A stretch of 64,000 bases of DNA from Piscinibacter sp. (GCA_017983795.1 JAGOAS010000020.1:29574-93573); one strand, 5' to 3'; positions 32,963-43,089 are shown, counted from the stretch's first letter. The notes: a model not told the origin generated them from the sequence alone. Program-made: numbers and translations.

Positions 32963-33708
32963 GCCGGGTTGTCGATGTCGATGAACTGGTGCTCGAGCCC
33001 GAAGGTCTCGGCCACCTGCGCCGCCACCGCCGGCGCGCCATAGCGTTCGCTCGCATGGTGGCCGCAGGCGAGGAAGGCCACGCCGGTCTCGCGCGCGTAG
33101 TGCGCCTGCGGCTCGGAGATTTCGCCGGTGATGAAGGCATCCGCGCCGGCGGCGATCGCGGCCTCGAAGTAGCCCTGCGCGCCGCCGGTGCACCAGGCCA
33201 CGCGCTTGAGCGGCCGGCCATCGCCTTCGACGACCGTGGGTGCGCGGCCGAGGCGGAACTGCAGCAGCGCGCCGAGCGCCGCCGCGCTGAGCGGCTTCTC
33301 CGGCGCGCCGATGAAGCCGAGGTCCTGCTCGCCGAAGCGCCCGTCGGCCACCAGCTTGAGCTTGGCGCCGAGCTGCGCGTTGTTGCCCAGCTCGGGGTGC
33401 GCGTCCAGCGGCAGGTGGTAGGCGAACAGGTTGATCTGGTGGGCGAGCAGCTTCTCCAGCCGCGCCTTCAGCCAGCCGGTGACGCGCCCGTCGTGCCCGC
33501 GCCAGAACAGGCCGTGGTGCACCAGGATCGCATCGGCCTGCGCCTCGATGGCGGCCTCGATCAGCGCCAGGCTCGCGGTGACGCCGGAGACCAGCTTGTG
33601 AACCTCCGCCTTGCCCTCGACCTGCAGGCCGTTCGGCCCATAATCCTTGAAGCGGCCGACCTCCAGCAGCGCCTGCAGGTGCGAGTCGATCTGATTGCGG
33701 TGGGCCAT
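32959..33708 (-). CDS. Nif3/YbgI-like dinuclear metal-centre protein (DUF34)
   Basis: The 249-residue protein carries the DUF34/Nif3 metal-binding histidines: DAILVHHGLFWRG (near residues 60-72), the block LFAYHLPLDAHPELGNNAQL, and the C-terminal CGHHASERYGA. The family is often named GTP cyclohydrolase 1 type 2, but its cellular role is unresolved. MAHRNQIDSHLQALL is the start at ATG 33708; the longer open frame upstream runs through the protease gene and is not real. It overlaps pdxA by four bases. Confidence 0.9.
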   Translation of the reverse strand: MAHRNQIDSHLQALLEVGRFKDYGPNGLQVEGKAEVHKLVSGVTASLALIEAAIEAQADAILVHHGLFWRGHDGRVTGWLKARLEKLLAHQINLFAYHLPLDAHPELGNNAQLGAKLKLVADGRFGEQDLGFIGAPEKPLSAAALGALLQFRLGRAPTVVEGDGRPLKRVAWCTGGAQGYFEAAIAAGADAFITGEISEPQAHYARETGVAFLACGHHASERYGAPAVAAQVAETFGLEHQFIDIDNPA

Positions 33709-33732
33709 CGCGTCGGTCTTTCGGGTGGAGTG

Positions 33733-34908
<1,176 letters not shown>

Positions 34909-34912
34909 GCGC

Positions 34913-35713
34913 TCAGGACGACGACGAGTTGCCGGCGCCGCCCTCTTCGGCCGGCGCCTGCGTGTGCTTGATGAAGATCTGCGCCGCCCAGATGCCGGCC
35001 TCGTAGAGCAGGCACATCGGGATCGCCAGCGCGAGCTGCGAGACGATGTCCGGCGGCGTGATCACCGCGGCGATGATGAAGGCGATGACGATGAAGTAGC
35101 TGCGGAACTGGCGCAGCTTCTCGACGCTGACCAACCCCATGCGCGCCAGCACCACCACCACCACCGGCACTTCGAAGGCGGCGCCGAAGGCGATGAACAT
35201 GGTCATCACGAAGCTCAGGTAGGCCTCGATGTCGGGCGCAGCCGTGATGCTCTTCGGCGCGAAGCTCTGGATGAATTTGAACACCTGGCCGAAGACGAAG
35301 AAGTAGCAGAACGCCACGCCGACGAAGAACAGCACGGTGCTGGAGATCACCAGCGGCAGCACCAGCTTCTTCTCGTGCGAGTACAGGCCCGGCGCGACGA
35401 AGGCCCAGGCCTGGTAGAGCACCACCGGCAGCGCGGCCAGGAAGCCCGCCAGCAGCGTGATCTTCAGCGGCACGATGAAGGGCGAGATCACGTTGGTGGC
35501 GATCAGCGTCGCGCCCTGCGGCAGGTGCGACACCAGCGGCGCGGCCAGCAGGTCGTAGAGCGCGGCCGGGCCGGGGTAGACGGCCAGCACGCCGAAGCAC
35601 AGCGCCACCGCGATGGCGGCGCGGATGAGCCGGTCGCGCAGCTCGACCAGGTGCGAGACAAAGGGCTGCTCGGTGCCCGCGAGTTCGTCGGGCTTGTCGT
35701 CGTTGGAGCTCAT
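34913..35713 (-). CDS. tatC: Twin-arginine translocase subunit TatC
   Basis: The 266-residue protein has six membrane helices and the TatC signatures FVSHLVELRDRLIRA (signal-peptide binding, residues 18-32) and FVAPGLYSHEKKLVLP. It is the receptor and core of the Tat pathway, which exports folded proteins such as the Rieske subunit. It begins four bases after tatB. The C-terminus is a short acidic, Ser-rich tail. Confidence 0.97.
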   Translation of the reverse strand: MSSNDDKPDELAGTEQPFVSHLVELRDRLIRAAIAVALCFGVLAVYPGPAALYDLLAAPLVSHLPQGATLIATNVISPFIVPLKITLLAGFLAALPVVLYQAWAFVAPGLYSHEKKLVLPLVISSTVLFFVGVAFCYFFVFGQVFKFIQSFAPKSITAAPDIEAYLSFVMTMFIAFGAAFEVPVVVVVLARMGLVSVEKLRQFRSYFIVIAFIIAAVITPPDIVSQLALAIPMCLLYEAGIWAAQIFIKHTQAPAEEGGAGNSSSS

Positions 35714-35717
35714 CGGT

Positions 35718-36200
35718 TCAGGCCTGCGGCCGCGGCGGCCTGAAGCGGGCGACGCGCGCCGCGCCCGATTGCGCCTTGCCGCGCACGCCGTGGCGCTGCT
35801 TGTACCACTGCGGCATGGCGCTGCGCTTGACGCGCCACTTCTTGTTCGGGCGCCGGTATTCGGGCACCGGCGTGGCGAGCGCTTCGGCCGCGCCCGGCTC
35901 GGAAGACGACGAGATCGCCTCCGACCAGGACTTGTCGAGTTCCGCCGAGGTCTCGCGGATCTCGTTGCCGACGGTCTGCTCGACGTCGCGCGCCGCATCC
36001 TCGAACGTGCTCTTCATCTTCTTGAGCTCGTCCAGCTCGATGGAGCGGTTCACCTCCGCCTTCACGTCGGCCACGTAGCGCTGCGCCTTGCCCAGCAGGT
36101 GGCCGACGGTGCGCGCCACCCTCGGCAGCCGCTCGGGGCCGATGACGATCAGCGCCACGGCACCGATCAGCGCGATCTTGTCGAAGCCGAAGTCGATCAT
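35718..36200 (-). CDS. tatB: Twin-arginine translocase subunit TatB
   Basis: The 160-residue protein has one N-terminal membrane helix ([20 protein letters not shown]), the hinge motif [11 protein letters not shown] and a long amphipathic then charged helix. This is the TatB layout, longer than TatA. The C-terminal 40 residues are rich in Arg, Lys and Pro. It lies between tatA (40 bp upstream) and tatC. Confidence 0.95.
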   Translation of the reverse strand: MIDFGFDKIALIGAVALIVIGPERLPRVARTVGHLLGKAQRYVADVKAEVNRSIELDELKKMKSTFEDAARDVEQTVGNEIRETSAELDKSWSEAISSSSEPGAAEALATPVPEYRRPNKKWRVKRSAMPQWYKQRHGVRGKAQSGAARVARFRPPRPQA

Positions 36201-36240
36201 GCGGACGGGCCGGCGCCAGCGGTGGCGCGGCGCGGAATCA

Positions 36241-36477
36241 TCACGACTTGGTCTTGGCTTCCACGTCCACCGTGTTGGCGTCGGTGGCCTTGCTGGCAGT
36301 CACTTGCTGCGTCGGCGCGGCCTCGCTGCCGCTCGCGGCACCGTCCTTCATGCCGTCCTTGAAGCCCTTGACGGCACCGCCCAGGTCGGAACCGATGTTC
36401 TTGAGCTTCTTGGTGCCGAACACGAGCAGCACGATGACCAGCACGATCAGCCAGTGCCAGATGCTGAATGAACCCAT
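36241..36477 (-). CDS. tatA: Twin-arginine translocase pore subunit TatA
   Basis: The 78-residue protein has the TatA helix ([20 protein letters not shown]), the motif [18 protein letters not shown] and a short acidic tail. TatA polymerises to form the transport channel. The ATG at 36477 follows a 53-bp gap after hinT that may hold a secondary promoter. Confidence 0.96.
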   Translation of the reverse strand: MGSFSIWHWLIVLVIVLLVFGTKKLKNIGSDLGGAVKGFKDGMKDGAASGSEAAPTQQVTASKATDANTVDVEAKTKS

Positions 36478-36530
36478 GACTTTCTCCAGTCGTCAACGAC
36501 GTTGCTTGGATTCTAGGGGAGTGGTCCGGT

Positions 36531-36878
36531 TCAGCCCTTGCTCCAGGGCCTGGGCCCGCCCATGACGTGCATGTGGACATGCTGGACTTCCTGCATGCCG
36601 TCGCGCCCCGTGTTCACCACGATGCGGAATCCGTTCGTCACGCCGAGCTCGCGCATCAGCTTGGGCGCCATCGCCGTCATGCGGCCGAGCATGGCCGTGT
36701 GGCTCTCGTCGGTGTCGTACATCGTGGCGATGTGCTGCTTGGGGATGATCAGCACGTGCACCGGCGCCCAGGGCGCGATGTCGTGGAACACCAGCAGCTC
36801 GTCGTCCTCGTGGGCCTTGCGGGCCGGGATCTGCCCGGCCACGATCTTGCAGAAGATGCAGTTGGGATCGGCGCTCAT
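36531..36878 (-). CDS. hinT: Histidine triad nucleotide-binding protein HinT
   Basis: The 115-residue protein is the short HIT type: CIFCKIVAGQIPARK at the start (zinc Cys pair), APWAPVHVLIIPKQH, and the active-site HVHMHVMGG near the C-terminus. HinT removes AMP from phosphoramidates such as lysyl-AMP. It sits between the DUF4870 gene and tatA in the conserved his-tat operon and is distinct from the 152-residue HIT protein at 3337. Confidence 0.95.
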   Translation of the reverse strand: MSADPNCIFCKIVAGQIPARKAHEDDELLVFHDIAPWAPVHVLIIPKQHIATMYDTDESHTAMLGRMTAMAPKLMRELGVTNGFRIVVNTGRDGMQEVQHVHMHVMGGPRPWSKG

Positions 36879-36888
36879 GAACGTGCCC

Positions 36889-37254
36889 TCAGACGGCCAT
36901 CGGCTTGCCGTCGTTCCAGCTCAGAAAACCCTTGACGATGCGGTAGATGGTCCAGACCGCGTCCGCGGCCAGGATGACGAAGCCCACCAGCACGAACATC
37001 GTGATGAAGCCCACCACCGCCCACAGCATGCTCCACCAGAAGGTGCGGATCTGCCAGGCGAAGTGGCTCTCGTAGAGGGTGCCCTTGGTGTCGTCGCGCT
37101 TCACGTAGTTCATCACCACGGCGACGATGCCGGTGATGCCCACGACGAAGCTCGCCGCCTGCAGGATGTAGATGATCATCGTCAGCTGCTTGAGGCTTTC
37201 CAGCTTCGCAGCATCGGGTGCCGGGTTCGGCGTCGCGTCGACCACGTCGTTCAT
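36889..37254 (-). CDS. DUF4870 family membrane protein
   Basis: The 121-residue protein has a soluble N-terminal stretch followed by three hydrophobic segments (about residues 26-48, 70-90 and 95-110), with [14 protein letters not shown] in the middle as in DUF4870 proteins. It starts at ATG 37254 in an ATGA overlap with hisE and ends ten bases before hinT. Its function is unknown; the conserved operon position links it only by association with the Tat system. Confidence 0.85.
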   Translation of the reverse strand: MNDVVDATPNPAPDAAKLESLKQLTMIIYILQAASFVVGITGIVAVVMNYVKRDDTKGTLYESHFAWQIRTFWWSMLWAVVGFITMFVLVGFVILAADAVWTIYRIVKGFLSWNDGKPMAV

Positions 37255-37610
37255 CGCTTCTTCTCCTCCTCGTCGCGGGATTGTGCCTTGCGGGCCGCGA
37301 ATTCCTCGAGGCCCGACAGGCCCTCGCGCCGGCGCAGTTCGGCCAGCACGTCGGCCGGGCTGAGCCCATGTGCGCTCAAGGCCAGCATGGAGTGGAACCA
37401 CAGGTCGGCGACCTCGTAGACGATCTTCTCGCTCACGCCGTCCTTGCAGGCCATCACCGTCTCGGTGGCCTCCTCGCCGATCTTCTTCAGGATCGCGTCG
37501 GGCCCCTTGGCGAACAGGCGCGCCACGTAGCTCTTGTCGGGGTCGCCGCCCTTGCGGCTCTCGATCACCGCGGCCAGCCGCGCCAGGGTGTCGTCGCTGG
37601 TGATGCTCAT
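37251..37610 (-). CDS. hisE: Phosphoribosyl-ATP diphosphatase HisE
   Basis: The 119-residue enzyme removes pyrophosphate from phosphoribosyl-ATP, the second step of histidine synthesis. The MazG-like metal site is in [17 protein letters not shown] and [15 protein letters not shown]. It overlaps hisI by ATGA and DUF4870 by ATGA, so translation of all three is coupled. The C-terminus is a Lys/Arg/Glu-rich tail. Confidence 0.95.
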   Translation of the reverse strand: MSITSDDTLARLAAVIESRKGGDPDKSYVARLFAKGPDAILKKIGEEATETVMACKDGVSEKIVYEVADLWFHSMLALSAHGLSPADVLAELRRREGLSGLEEFAARKAQSRDEEEKKR

Positions 37611-37996
37611 TTGTAGATGCGCTCCGGATCCTTCAGCACCGGCTCCACGGCCGTCCAGCGCTCGCCCTCGAGCCGCTGGTAGAAGCAGGAATGGCGACCG
37701 GTGTGGCAGGCGATGCCCGGCTCGTGCCCGAGTTGCGTGACCTTCAGCAGCACCACGTCGTTGTCGCAGTCGAGGCGCAACTCGTGCACCTTCTGGATGT
37801 GGCCGGACTCCTCGCCCTTGTGCCACAGCCGCCCGCGCGAGCGGCTCCAGTAGACCGCCTCGCCGCGCTCGGCAGTCAGCCGCAGCGCCTCGCGGTTCAT
37901 GAACGCGAACATCAGCACGTCGTTCGTGCCGAGCTCCTGCGCGATCACGGGCACCAGGCCCTGCCCGTCCCACTTCACCTCGTCCAGCCAGTCCAT
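37607..37996 (-). CDS. hisI: Phosphoribosyl-AMP cyclohydrolase HisI
   Basis: The 129-residue enzyme opens the purine ring of phosphoribosyl-AMP, the third histidine step. Metal-ligand blocks are [11 protein letters not shown] and [13 protein letters not shown], with [20 protein letters not shown] earlier. In most Burkholderiales it follows hisF within a full his operon. Here the gene before it is a NUDIX gene, 21 bp away, so the remaining his genes must be elsewhere. A TACACT hexamer seven bases before the ATG (38004-38009) may drive it separately. Confidence 0.96.
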   Translation of the reverse strand: MDWLDEVKWDGQGLVPVIAQELGTNDVLMFAFMNREALRLTAERGEAVYWSRSRGRLWHKGEESGHIQKVHELRLDCDNDVVLLKVTQLGHEPGIACHTGRHSCFYQRLEGERWTAVEPVLKDPERIYK

Positions 37997-38017
37997 GGGC
38001 GGCAGTGTAGCCAGCGC

Positions 38018-38446
38018 TCAGGCTTCCCTGTACGTCGCGCCGGAGAAGCCGCGCTCCTCGGCGAACCAGCGCAGCACCGGAATCGTGCCCGGCAGCACCG
38101 GCGTCACCTGCACCGGCAGATCCTGCCAGGCCATCGCCTGGCGCTCGCGCATCTCGAATTCACCGGCCCATTCGTAGACCTTGCAGAAGTGCAGGCGCAC
38201 CCGGGCATGCGGATAGTCCATCAGCTCGATCTTCCACGGCTGCACCGCGCCGATCGTGATGCCGATCTCCTCGTGCAGCTCGCGGCGCAGCGCCTGCTCG
38301 ACGCTCTCGCCGGCCTCCAGCTTGCCGCCCGGGAACTCCCAGTAGCCGGCGTAGACCTTGCCTTCGGGGCGGCTGGTGAGCAGGAAGCGGCCTTCGGCGT
38401 CGATCAGCACGCCCACCGCCACGTCGACGGGGGTGCGCTCACTCAC
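38018..38446 (-). CDS. NUDIX hydrolase, MutT-like (8-oxo-dGTP diphosphatase type)
   Basis: The 142-residue protein contains a full Nudix box, [18 protein letters not shown] followed by HEEIGI (about residues 42-65), and the MutT-like FEFPGGK equivalent YWEFPGGK. It probably cleans oxidised nucleotides such as 8-oxo-dGTP. The start is GTG 38446 ([14 protein letters not shown]), overlapping the DUF815 stop by eight bases. An upstream ATG at 38491 lies inside DUF815 and is less likely. DUF815-NUDIX pairs are common in betaproteobacteria, usually near argJ-secA. Confidence 0.9.
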   Translation of the reverse strand: MSERTPVDVAVGVLIDAEGRFLLTSRPEGKVYAGYWEFPGGKLEAGESVEQALRRELHEEIGITIGAVQPWKIELMDYPHARVRLHFCKVYEWAGEFEMRERQAMAWQDLPVQVTPVLPGTIPVLRWFAEERGFSGATYREA

Positions 38447-39308
38447 CGTGATGCCTTCCGGCGTAGTCCTTCGCGAACTGGAACGCCACACGCCCGGAGC
38501 GCGAGCCGCGCTCCAGCGCCCACACCAGGCTCTCCTGGCGCGCCGCCGCGATCGCGTCTTCCGGCACGCCGTAGCCGCGCAGCCACTGCGCGACGATGGC
38601 GAGGTACTCGTCCTGGCTGAACGGGTAGAAGCTGATCCACAGGCCGAAGCGTTCCGACAGCGAGATCTTCTCCTCCACCACCTCGCCGGGATGCACCTCG
38701 CCGTCCTCGGTGTGCTGGTAGCTGAGGTTCTCCTTCATGTACTCGGGCAGCAGGTGGCGGCGGTTGCTGGTGGCGTAGATCAGCACGTTGTCGGAGGCCT
38801 GCGCCACCGAGCCGTCGAGGATGGACTTGAGCGCCTTGTAGCCGGGCTCGCCCTCGTCGAAGCTGAGGTCGTCGCAGAAGACGATGAAGCGCTCCGGGCG
38901 CATCGCCACCAGCTCGACGATGTCGGGCAGGTCGACGAGGTCGGCCTTGTCCACCTCGATCAGGCGCAGGCCCTGCGACGCGAACTCGTTCAGGCAGGCC
39001 TTGATCAGCGAGCTCTTGCCCGTGCCGCGCGCGCCGGTGAGCAGCACGTTGTTGGCCGCGTGGCCCTCGACGAACTGGCGCGTGTTGCGCAGCAGCCGTT
39101 CCTTCTGCGGCTCGACCTCCACCAGCGTGCCGAGCCGGATGCCGGCGACGTGCCGCACCGGCTCGAGCAGGCCCGAGGCGCCGCGCTTGCGGTAGCGGAA
39201 CGCGATCGAGGCGCTCCAGTCGGGCGCCGAGAGGGCGTGCGGCAGCACGGCTTCGAGGCGCGCCAGGAGGCGTTCGGCGCGCGCGAGAATCGATTCGAGA
39301 TCGGCCAT
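38439..39308 (-). CDS. DUF815 family AAA+ ATPase
   Basis: The 289-residue P-loop ATPase has Walker A GARGTGKSSLIKA (about residues 91-103), Walker B FIVFCDDLSFD and sensor ATSNRRHLLPEYM. DUF815 proteins are AAA-like ATPases of unknown role, found widely beside mutT. Both conserved nucleotide motifs are intact. It is 55 bp downstream of slmA on the same strand and overlaps the NUDIX gene. Confidence 0.92.
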   Translation of the reverse strand: MADLESILARAERLLARLEAVLPHALSAPDWSASIAFRYRKRGASGLLEPVRHVAGIRLGTLVEVEPQKERLLRNTRQFVEGHAANNVLLTGARGTGKSSLIKACLNEFASQGLRLIEVDKADLVDLPDIVELVAMRPERFIVFCDDLSFDEGEPGYKALKSILDGSVAQASDNVLIYATSNRRHLLPEYMKENLSYQHTEDGEVHPGEVVEEKISLSERFGLWISFYPFSQDEYLAIVAQWLRGYGVPEDAIAAARQESLVWALERGSRSGRVAFQFAKDYAGRHHGE

Positions 39309-39363
39309 GGGGCCGGAAGTTTACGCGTGCGCTTCGCGCCGCGTCGGCTTGCGCCGCAGCGCG

Positions 39364-40047
39364 TCAGCCGACCAGCAGGCGCAGCGCCGCGTCGAGGTGC
39401 TCGGTGGGCGTGCGCTTGAAGCCCGAGCGCGCGTAGCGCTGCAGGCGGCCGACCGCGAAGGCGGTCAGCACCGAGGCCTGGGCGTTGGCGTCCACCGTCG
39501 GCGTGGCGGAGCCGGCCGCCTCGGCAGCGGCGCGCAGGCTCTGGCGCAGCTGCGATTCGATGCGGTCGAAAAACTGGTTCATGCGCGCCAGCAGGCGTTC
39601 GTTCTCGAACACCAGCGCGTCGCCCACCATCACGCGCGTCATGCCGGGGTTCTTCTCGCCGAACTGCAGCAGCACGGTGATCACCTTGCGCACCTGCGTG
39701 AGGGCATCGCTCTCGCGTTCGCCGATCTGGTTGACGAGCGTGAAGATCGAGCTCTCGATGAACTCGATCAGGCCCTCGAACATCTGCGCCTTGCTGGCGA
39801 AGTGGCGGTACAGCGCCGCTTCGCTCACGTCCAGCCGGGCGGCCAGTGCGGCGGTGGTGATGCGTTCGGCGCCCGGCTGCTCGAGCATGGACGCCAGCGT
39901 CTGCAGGATCTGGATGCGGCGCTCGCCCGGCTTCGGACGCTTGCGCGTCGGAGCGGCGGCCGCGGTGGAAGACTCGTTGCCGGACGCCGCATCGGACACG
40001 TCGGTGTCGACAGGAAGGTCTGACGCGGAGGGTTCGGTTTGGCTCAT
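39364..40047 (-). CDS. slmA: SlmA-like nucleoid occlusion factor, TetR family
   Basis: The 227-residue TetR-type protein has a low-complexity N-terminus (about 1-35), then the DNA-binding helix-turn-helix (TTAALAARLDVSEAALYRHF, about 63-82) and a C-terminal dimer domain. SlmA binds chromosomal sites and blocks FtsZ assembly over unsegregated DNA. It follows the HAD gene with an ATGA overlap, as in the conserved argB-HAD-slmA order. The role is by homology; the E. coli protein is shorter at the N-terminus. Confidence 0.88.
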   Translation of the reverse strand: MSQTEPSASDLPVDTDVSDAASGNESSTAAAAPTRKRPKPGERRIQILQTLASMLEQPGAERITTAALAARLDVSEAALYRHFASKAQMFEGLIEFIESSIFTLVNQIGERESDALTQVRKVITVLLQFGEKNPGMTRVMVGDALVFENERLLARMNQFFDRIESQLRQSLRAAAEAAGSATPTVDANAQASVLTAFAVGRLQRYARSGFKRTPTEHLDAALRLLVG

Positions 40048-40781
40048 CGCAGCGTATGCAACGTCTTCAGCGAAAAGATTCTGGCATACACGTACGGTGG
40101 CATGTGGCAAGGGTGAACACCAACTTTCGCCTCGCGCTGTCCGGCGTTGATTCCATCACGCAAAGTCCCCTTGAACCTTCCGTCGAGGTAGCGCGCCATC
40201 CACACGCTGCGCATGCCCAGGCCATGCGCCGCCTTCTGGTGGGCCAGCGTGTCTTCCACCAGCACGCACTGCGAGGGCCGCAGCTTCAGGCGCGCGATCA
40301 CGTGGCGGAACATGCGCGCATCGGGCTTGGGGCGCGGCTGGCCGAACATGGCCATGTCCTCGATGCACAGGATGCCGTCGAACAGCGGCGTGAGGCGCAG
40401 CGCGTTCATGACGCGCAGCGCGTAGTCGCGCGGAGCATTGGTGAGGATGAACTTGCGGCCGCGCAGGCGCTTGAGCGCGGCCCGATCGTGGGCGCTCGTG
40501 CGCAAGCGCTCTTCCAGCCCCGGCAGGCGATGCGTCTGCTCGAGGAAGTGCGCTGCGCGCACGCCGTGATGGCGCACCAGGCCGAGCAGCGTCGCGCCGT
40601 AGTGATGCCAGTAGTGCTGGCGCAAGGCCGAGGCCTCGTCGGCGCCGAGGCCGAGATGCTCGACGATGTAGTCGGTCATCGCGCGGTTGGTCGGCCCGAA
40701 GGCGGCGTGGCTGGCGTCGTGCAGCGTGTTGTCGAGATCGAAGAACCAGACACGCTCGCGCGCCGCAGGGTGGGCGCTCAT
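40044..40781 (-). CDS. HAD-family hydrolase, pyrimidine 5'-nucleotidase type
   Basis: The 245-residue phosphatase has HAD motif I WFFDLDNTLHDASH (about residues 13-26), motif II ILTNAP, and motif III/IV RPKPDARMFRHVI with VLVEDTLAHQKAA. The signature resembles yeast SDT1-like pyrimidine nucleotidases. It starts at ATG 40781, sharing one base with the Dph6-like stop, and overlaps slmA by four bases. The last 25 residues (PPYVYARIFSLKTLHTLR region) form the normal family tail. Confidence 0.9.
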   Translation of the reverse strand: MSAHPAARERVWFFDLDNTLHDASHAAFGPTNRAMTDYIVEHLGLGADEASALRQHYWHHYGATLLGLVRHHGVRAAHFLEQTHRLPGLEERLRTSAHDRAALKRLRGRKFILTNAPRDYALRVMNALRLTPLFDGILCIEDMAMFGQPRPKPDARMFRHVIARLKLRPSQCVLVEDTLAHQKAAHGLGMRSVWMARYLDGRFKGTLRDGINAGQREAKVGVHPCHMPPYVYARIFSLKTLHTLR

Positions 40782-41446
40782 CAGCGCAGCTCCGCGACGA
40801 AGTGCTGCCCGGGCGCAGGTGCCTGCTGGCGCAGCTCGTGCACCTGCACGACGTCGTGCGCCACCGGCTGCGCGAAGCGCGGGCCGTCGAAGACGAAGGT
40901 GTGGAACTCGCCGTTCTCGCCGCAGGCGTCGACGCCCGCCGGCAGATCGGCGAGGAAGCGCGCATCGAACTCGCGGCCGCAGAAGCTCGCGTCGAGAAAG
41001 CGCGCATCGACGCAGACCACGCGGGCGCGGTAGCCCAGCGCGAGCAGCTCGTCGACCAGCGCGCGCCGATCCTGCTGCCACAGCGGCAGCTCGGCGGCGA
41101 GGCCGGTGCTGGCGCAGACCTTCTCTTCCCAGTCGCGGTGCGCCTGCAGGTCGATGTCGCCGAACAGGCCGTGGGTGAGGCCCTGCGCGGCGAAGCCTTG
41201 GAGCTGCTGCGTGAACACCGTCTCGTAGTCGGCCCAGCCGGCGCGGCCGATCACGAGCGGAATGCCCAGCGCCTCGGCCTGGGCCTGCATCAGGTGCGGC
41301 GGAATCGCGTGCGAGCGCGAACGCTGGCCGCCTTCGTCGAACATCGCCAGCAGCGCCTCGACGCGCCAGCCCGAGGCCAGCGCGCGGTGCAGCGCCAGCA
41401 TCGAATCCTTGCCGCCGCTCCAGCTGAAGAAGGCGCGCCCGTTCAC
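40781..41446 (-). CDS. Dph6-related ATP pyrophosphatase (adenine nucleotide alpha hydrolase-like)
   Basis: The 221-residue protein has the PP-loop SWSGGKDSMLALHRA near residue 9 and the Dph6-type blocks EALGIPLVIG, GLFGDIDLQAHRDWEE and DACGENGEFHTFVFDGP. Eukaryotic and archaeal Dph6 makes diphthamide on elongation factor 2. Bacteria lack that modification, so this protein must amidate or adenylate something else. It starts at a GTG (41446) one base after the argB stop, so it is coupled to arginine synthesis genes. Confidence 0.85.
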   Translation of the reverse strand: MNGRAFFSWSGGKDSMLALHRALASGWRVEALLAMFDEGGQRSRSHAIPPHLMQAQAEALGIPLVIGRAGWADYETVFTQQLQGFAAQGLTHGLFGDIDLQAHRDWEEKVCASTGLAAELPLWQQDRRALVDELLALGYRARVVCVDARFLDASFCGREFDARFLADLPAGVDACGENGEFHTFVFDGPRFAQPVAHDVVQVHELRQQAPAPGQHFVAELR

Positions 41447-41447
41447 C

Positions 41448-42359
41448 TCAGTGGGAACGGATCATGGTGCCGTAGGCCTGGTCGGTCAGCACCTCCAGCA
41501 GCATGGCGTGCGGCACGCGGCCGTCGATGATGTGCACGGTGTTGACGCCGTTCTTGGCGGCATCGAGCGCCGAGCCGATCTTGGGCAGCATGCCGCCGCT
41601 GATGGTGCCGTCGGCGAACAGCGCGTCGATCTCGCGCGCGGAGAGGTTGGTGAGCAGCTTGCCGGCCTTGTCGAGCACGCCCGGCGTATTGGTCAGCATC
41701 ATCAGCTTCTCGGCCTTGAGCACCTCGGCGAGCTTGCCGGCCACCACGTCGGCGTTGATGTTGTAGTTCTCGTTGTCCTTGCCGAAGCCCAGCGGCGAGA
41801 TCACCGGGATGAACTGGTCGTCCTGCAGCGCCTTGACCACCGCCGGGTCGATCGATTCGATCTCGCCGACCTGGCCGACGTCGTGCTCGATGCTCGGATC
41901 CTTCTGGTCGACCATCTTCAGCTTGTGCGCGCGGATCAGCCCACCGTCGCGGCCGGTCAGGCCCACGGCCTTGCCGCCGGCGACGTTGATCAGGCCGACG
42001 ATGTCCTGCTGCACCTGGCCGGCCAGCACCCACTCGACCACTTCCATGGTCTCGGCATCGGTGACGCGCATGCCCTGGATGAAGGTGCCCTTCTTGCCCA
42101 GCTTGGCCAGCGCCTCCTCGATCTGCGGCCCGCCGCCGTGCACCACCACCGGGTTCATGCCGACCAGCTTGAGCAGCACCACGTCCTCGGCGAAATCCTG
42201 CTGCAGCGCCGGGTCGGTCATCGCGTTGCCGCCGTATTTGATGACGATGGTCTTGCCGTGGAACTTGCGGATGTAGGGCAGCGCCTGCGCGAGGATCTCG
42301 GCCTTGTCGCGCGAGCTGACGTGCTTGAGGTCGTGGTCGGCGTTCGGGCTTGCGCTCAT
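41448..42359 (-). CDS. argB: Acetylglutamate kinase ArgB
   Basis: The 303-residue kinase phosphorylates N-acetylglutamate, the second arginine step. Clear blocks are [43 protein letters not shown] and the C-terminal [25 protein letters not shown]. The N-terminal extension is of the hexameric, arginine-inhibited type. The start is ATG 42359; the frame stays open upstream, but that sequence belongs to the divergent lipoprotein region. A TACAAT promoter element lies about 39 bp upstream. Confidence 0.97.
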   Translation of the reverse strand: MSASPNADHDLKHVSSRDKAEILAQALPYIRKFHGKTIVIKYGGNAMTDPALQQDFAEDVVLLKLVGMNPVVVHGGGPQIEEALAKLGKKGTFIQGMRVTDAETMEVVEWVLAGQVQQDIVGLINVAGGKAVGLTGRDGGLIRAHKLKMVDQKDPSIEHDVGQVGEIESIDPAVVKALQDDQFIPVISPLGFGKDNENYNINADVVAGKLAEVLKAEKLMMLTNTPGVLDKAGKLLTNLSAREIDALFADGTISGGMLPKIGSALDAAKNGVNTVHIIDGRVPHAMLLEVLTDQAYGTMIRSH

Positions 42360-42397
42360 GGACGTGGCCTTTCGAAGGGCTTGATGCAGGGCGGCAA

Positions 42398-42429
42398 ATT
42401 GTAGGGAACTCGCAGCCGGCACCGATAAT
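42398..42429. promoter_or_regulatory. Divergent -10 boxes for argB (TACAAT) and the DUF2242 gene (GATAAT)
   Basis: TACAAT on the minus strand (42398-42403) suits argB, with a leader of about 32 bases. GATAAT on the plus strand (42424-42429) ends eleven bases before the lipoprotein ATG at 42441, giving a very short leader. The two hexamers are 20 bp apart, so polymerases would compete. No clear ARG box was recognised. Confidence 0.45.
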
Positions 42430-42440
42430 CCGTCGCATCC

Positions 42441-43004
42441 ATGGGAGCACGGGGAAGCACAGGCATCACGATCGCGCTGCTGGCGTCGGCGGCGCTGGCG
42501 GGCTGCGCCTGGGCGCCGGGCGGCAGCACGCGCGTGCCGCATTCCGTGTACCAGAGCGAGCGCTTCCAGAGCGACGAGACCTTCTCGCGCCTGTTCGATG
42601 CCAGCGTGAATGACACCTGCGAGGCCGCGCGCCGTGCGCTGCTGAGCCAGGGCTACGTGATCACCGCCTCGCGCGCCGACGCCATCGCCGGCAGCAAGCG
42701 CTTCCAGCCCGAGGGCGAGGTGCACATGGAGATCGGCTTCACGGTGGTGTGCGTGCCCGAGGGCGCCAACGAGCGGCCCGCCACCGCCTACGTCTCCGCG
42801 CAGCAGGACCGCTACGTCATCAAGAAGGCCGCCAACAACACCAGCCTGGGCGTGGGCGCGCTGGGCTCGATCTCAGTGCCGCTGTCCTCCAGCGAGGAGG
42901 CGCTGGTGAAGGTCGGCTCCGAGACCATTCCCGCCGGCCAGTTCTACGACCGCTACTTCGCGCTGATGCAGCGGCTTCTCACAGACATGCGCGAAGGGCG
43001 TTAG
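42441..43004 (+). CDS. DUF2242 family lipoprotein
   Basis: The 187-residue protein has a lipoprotein signal ending in LAGC (Cys about residue 22), then a DUF2242 body with [20 protein letters not shown] and [20 protein letters not shown]. It is predicted to be lipid-anchored facing the periplasm. No enzyme motif is visible, and function is unknown. It is a single-gene unit bounded by the argB promoter and by a hairpin repeat after the stop. Confidence 0.85.
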   Translation: MGARGSTGITIALLASAALAGCAWAPGGSTRVPHSVYQSERFQSDETFSRLFDASVNDTCEAARRALLSQGYVITASRADAIAGSKRFQPEGEVHMEIGFTVVCVPEGANERPATAYVSAQQDRYVIKKAANNTSLGVGALGSISVPLSSSEEALVKVGSETIPAGQFYDRYFALMQRLLTDMREGR

Positions 43005-43023
43005 AACCAAGCAGTCGCCGCGG

Positions 43024-43088
43024 AACCGGCTTTGCCGGGCCGCTGGCGGCGCCCCCTGGGGGGAGCGCCGTAAGGCGCTCCGGGGGGG
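43024..43088. repeat. GC-rich hairpin repeat / bidirectional terminator between convergent genes
   Basis: The 85-bp gap between the lipoprotein and the acyl reductase contains GAGCGCC-GTAA-GGCGCTC (43063-43080) flanked by runs of C and G (CCCCCTGGGGGG and GGGGGGG), plus a small CGGC/GCCG hairpin. Sequences of this kind recur in intergenic regions of Comamonadaceae and relatives and act like bidirectional terminators. Whether it is repeated in this genome cannot be seen from one window. Confidence 0.6.
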
Positions 43089-43089
43089 T

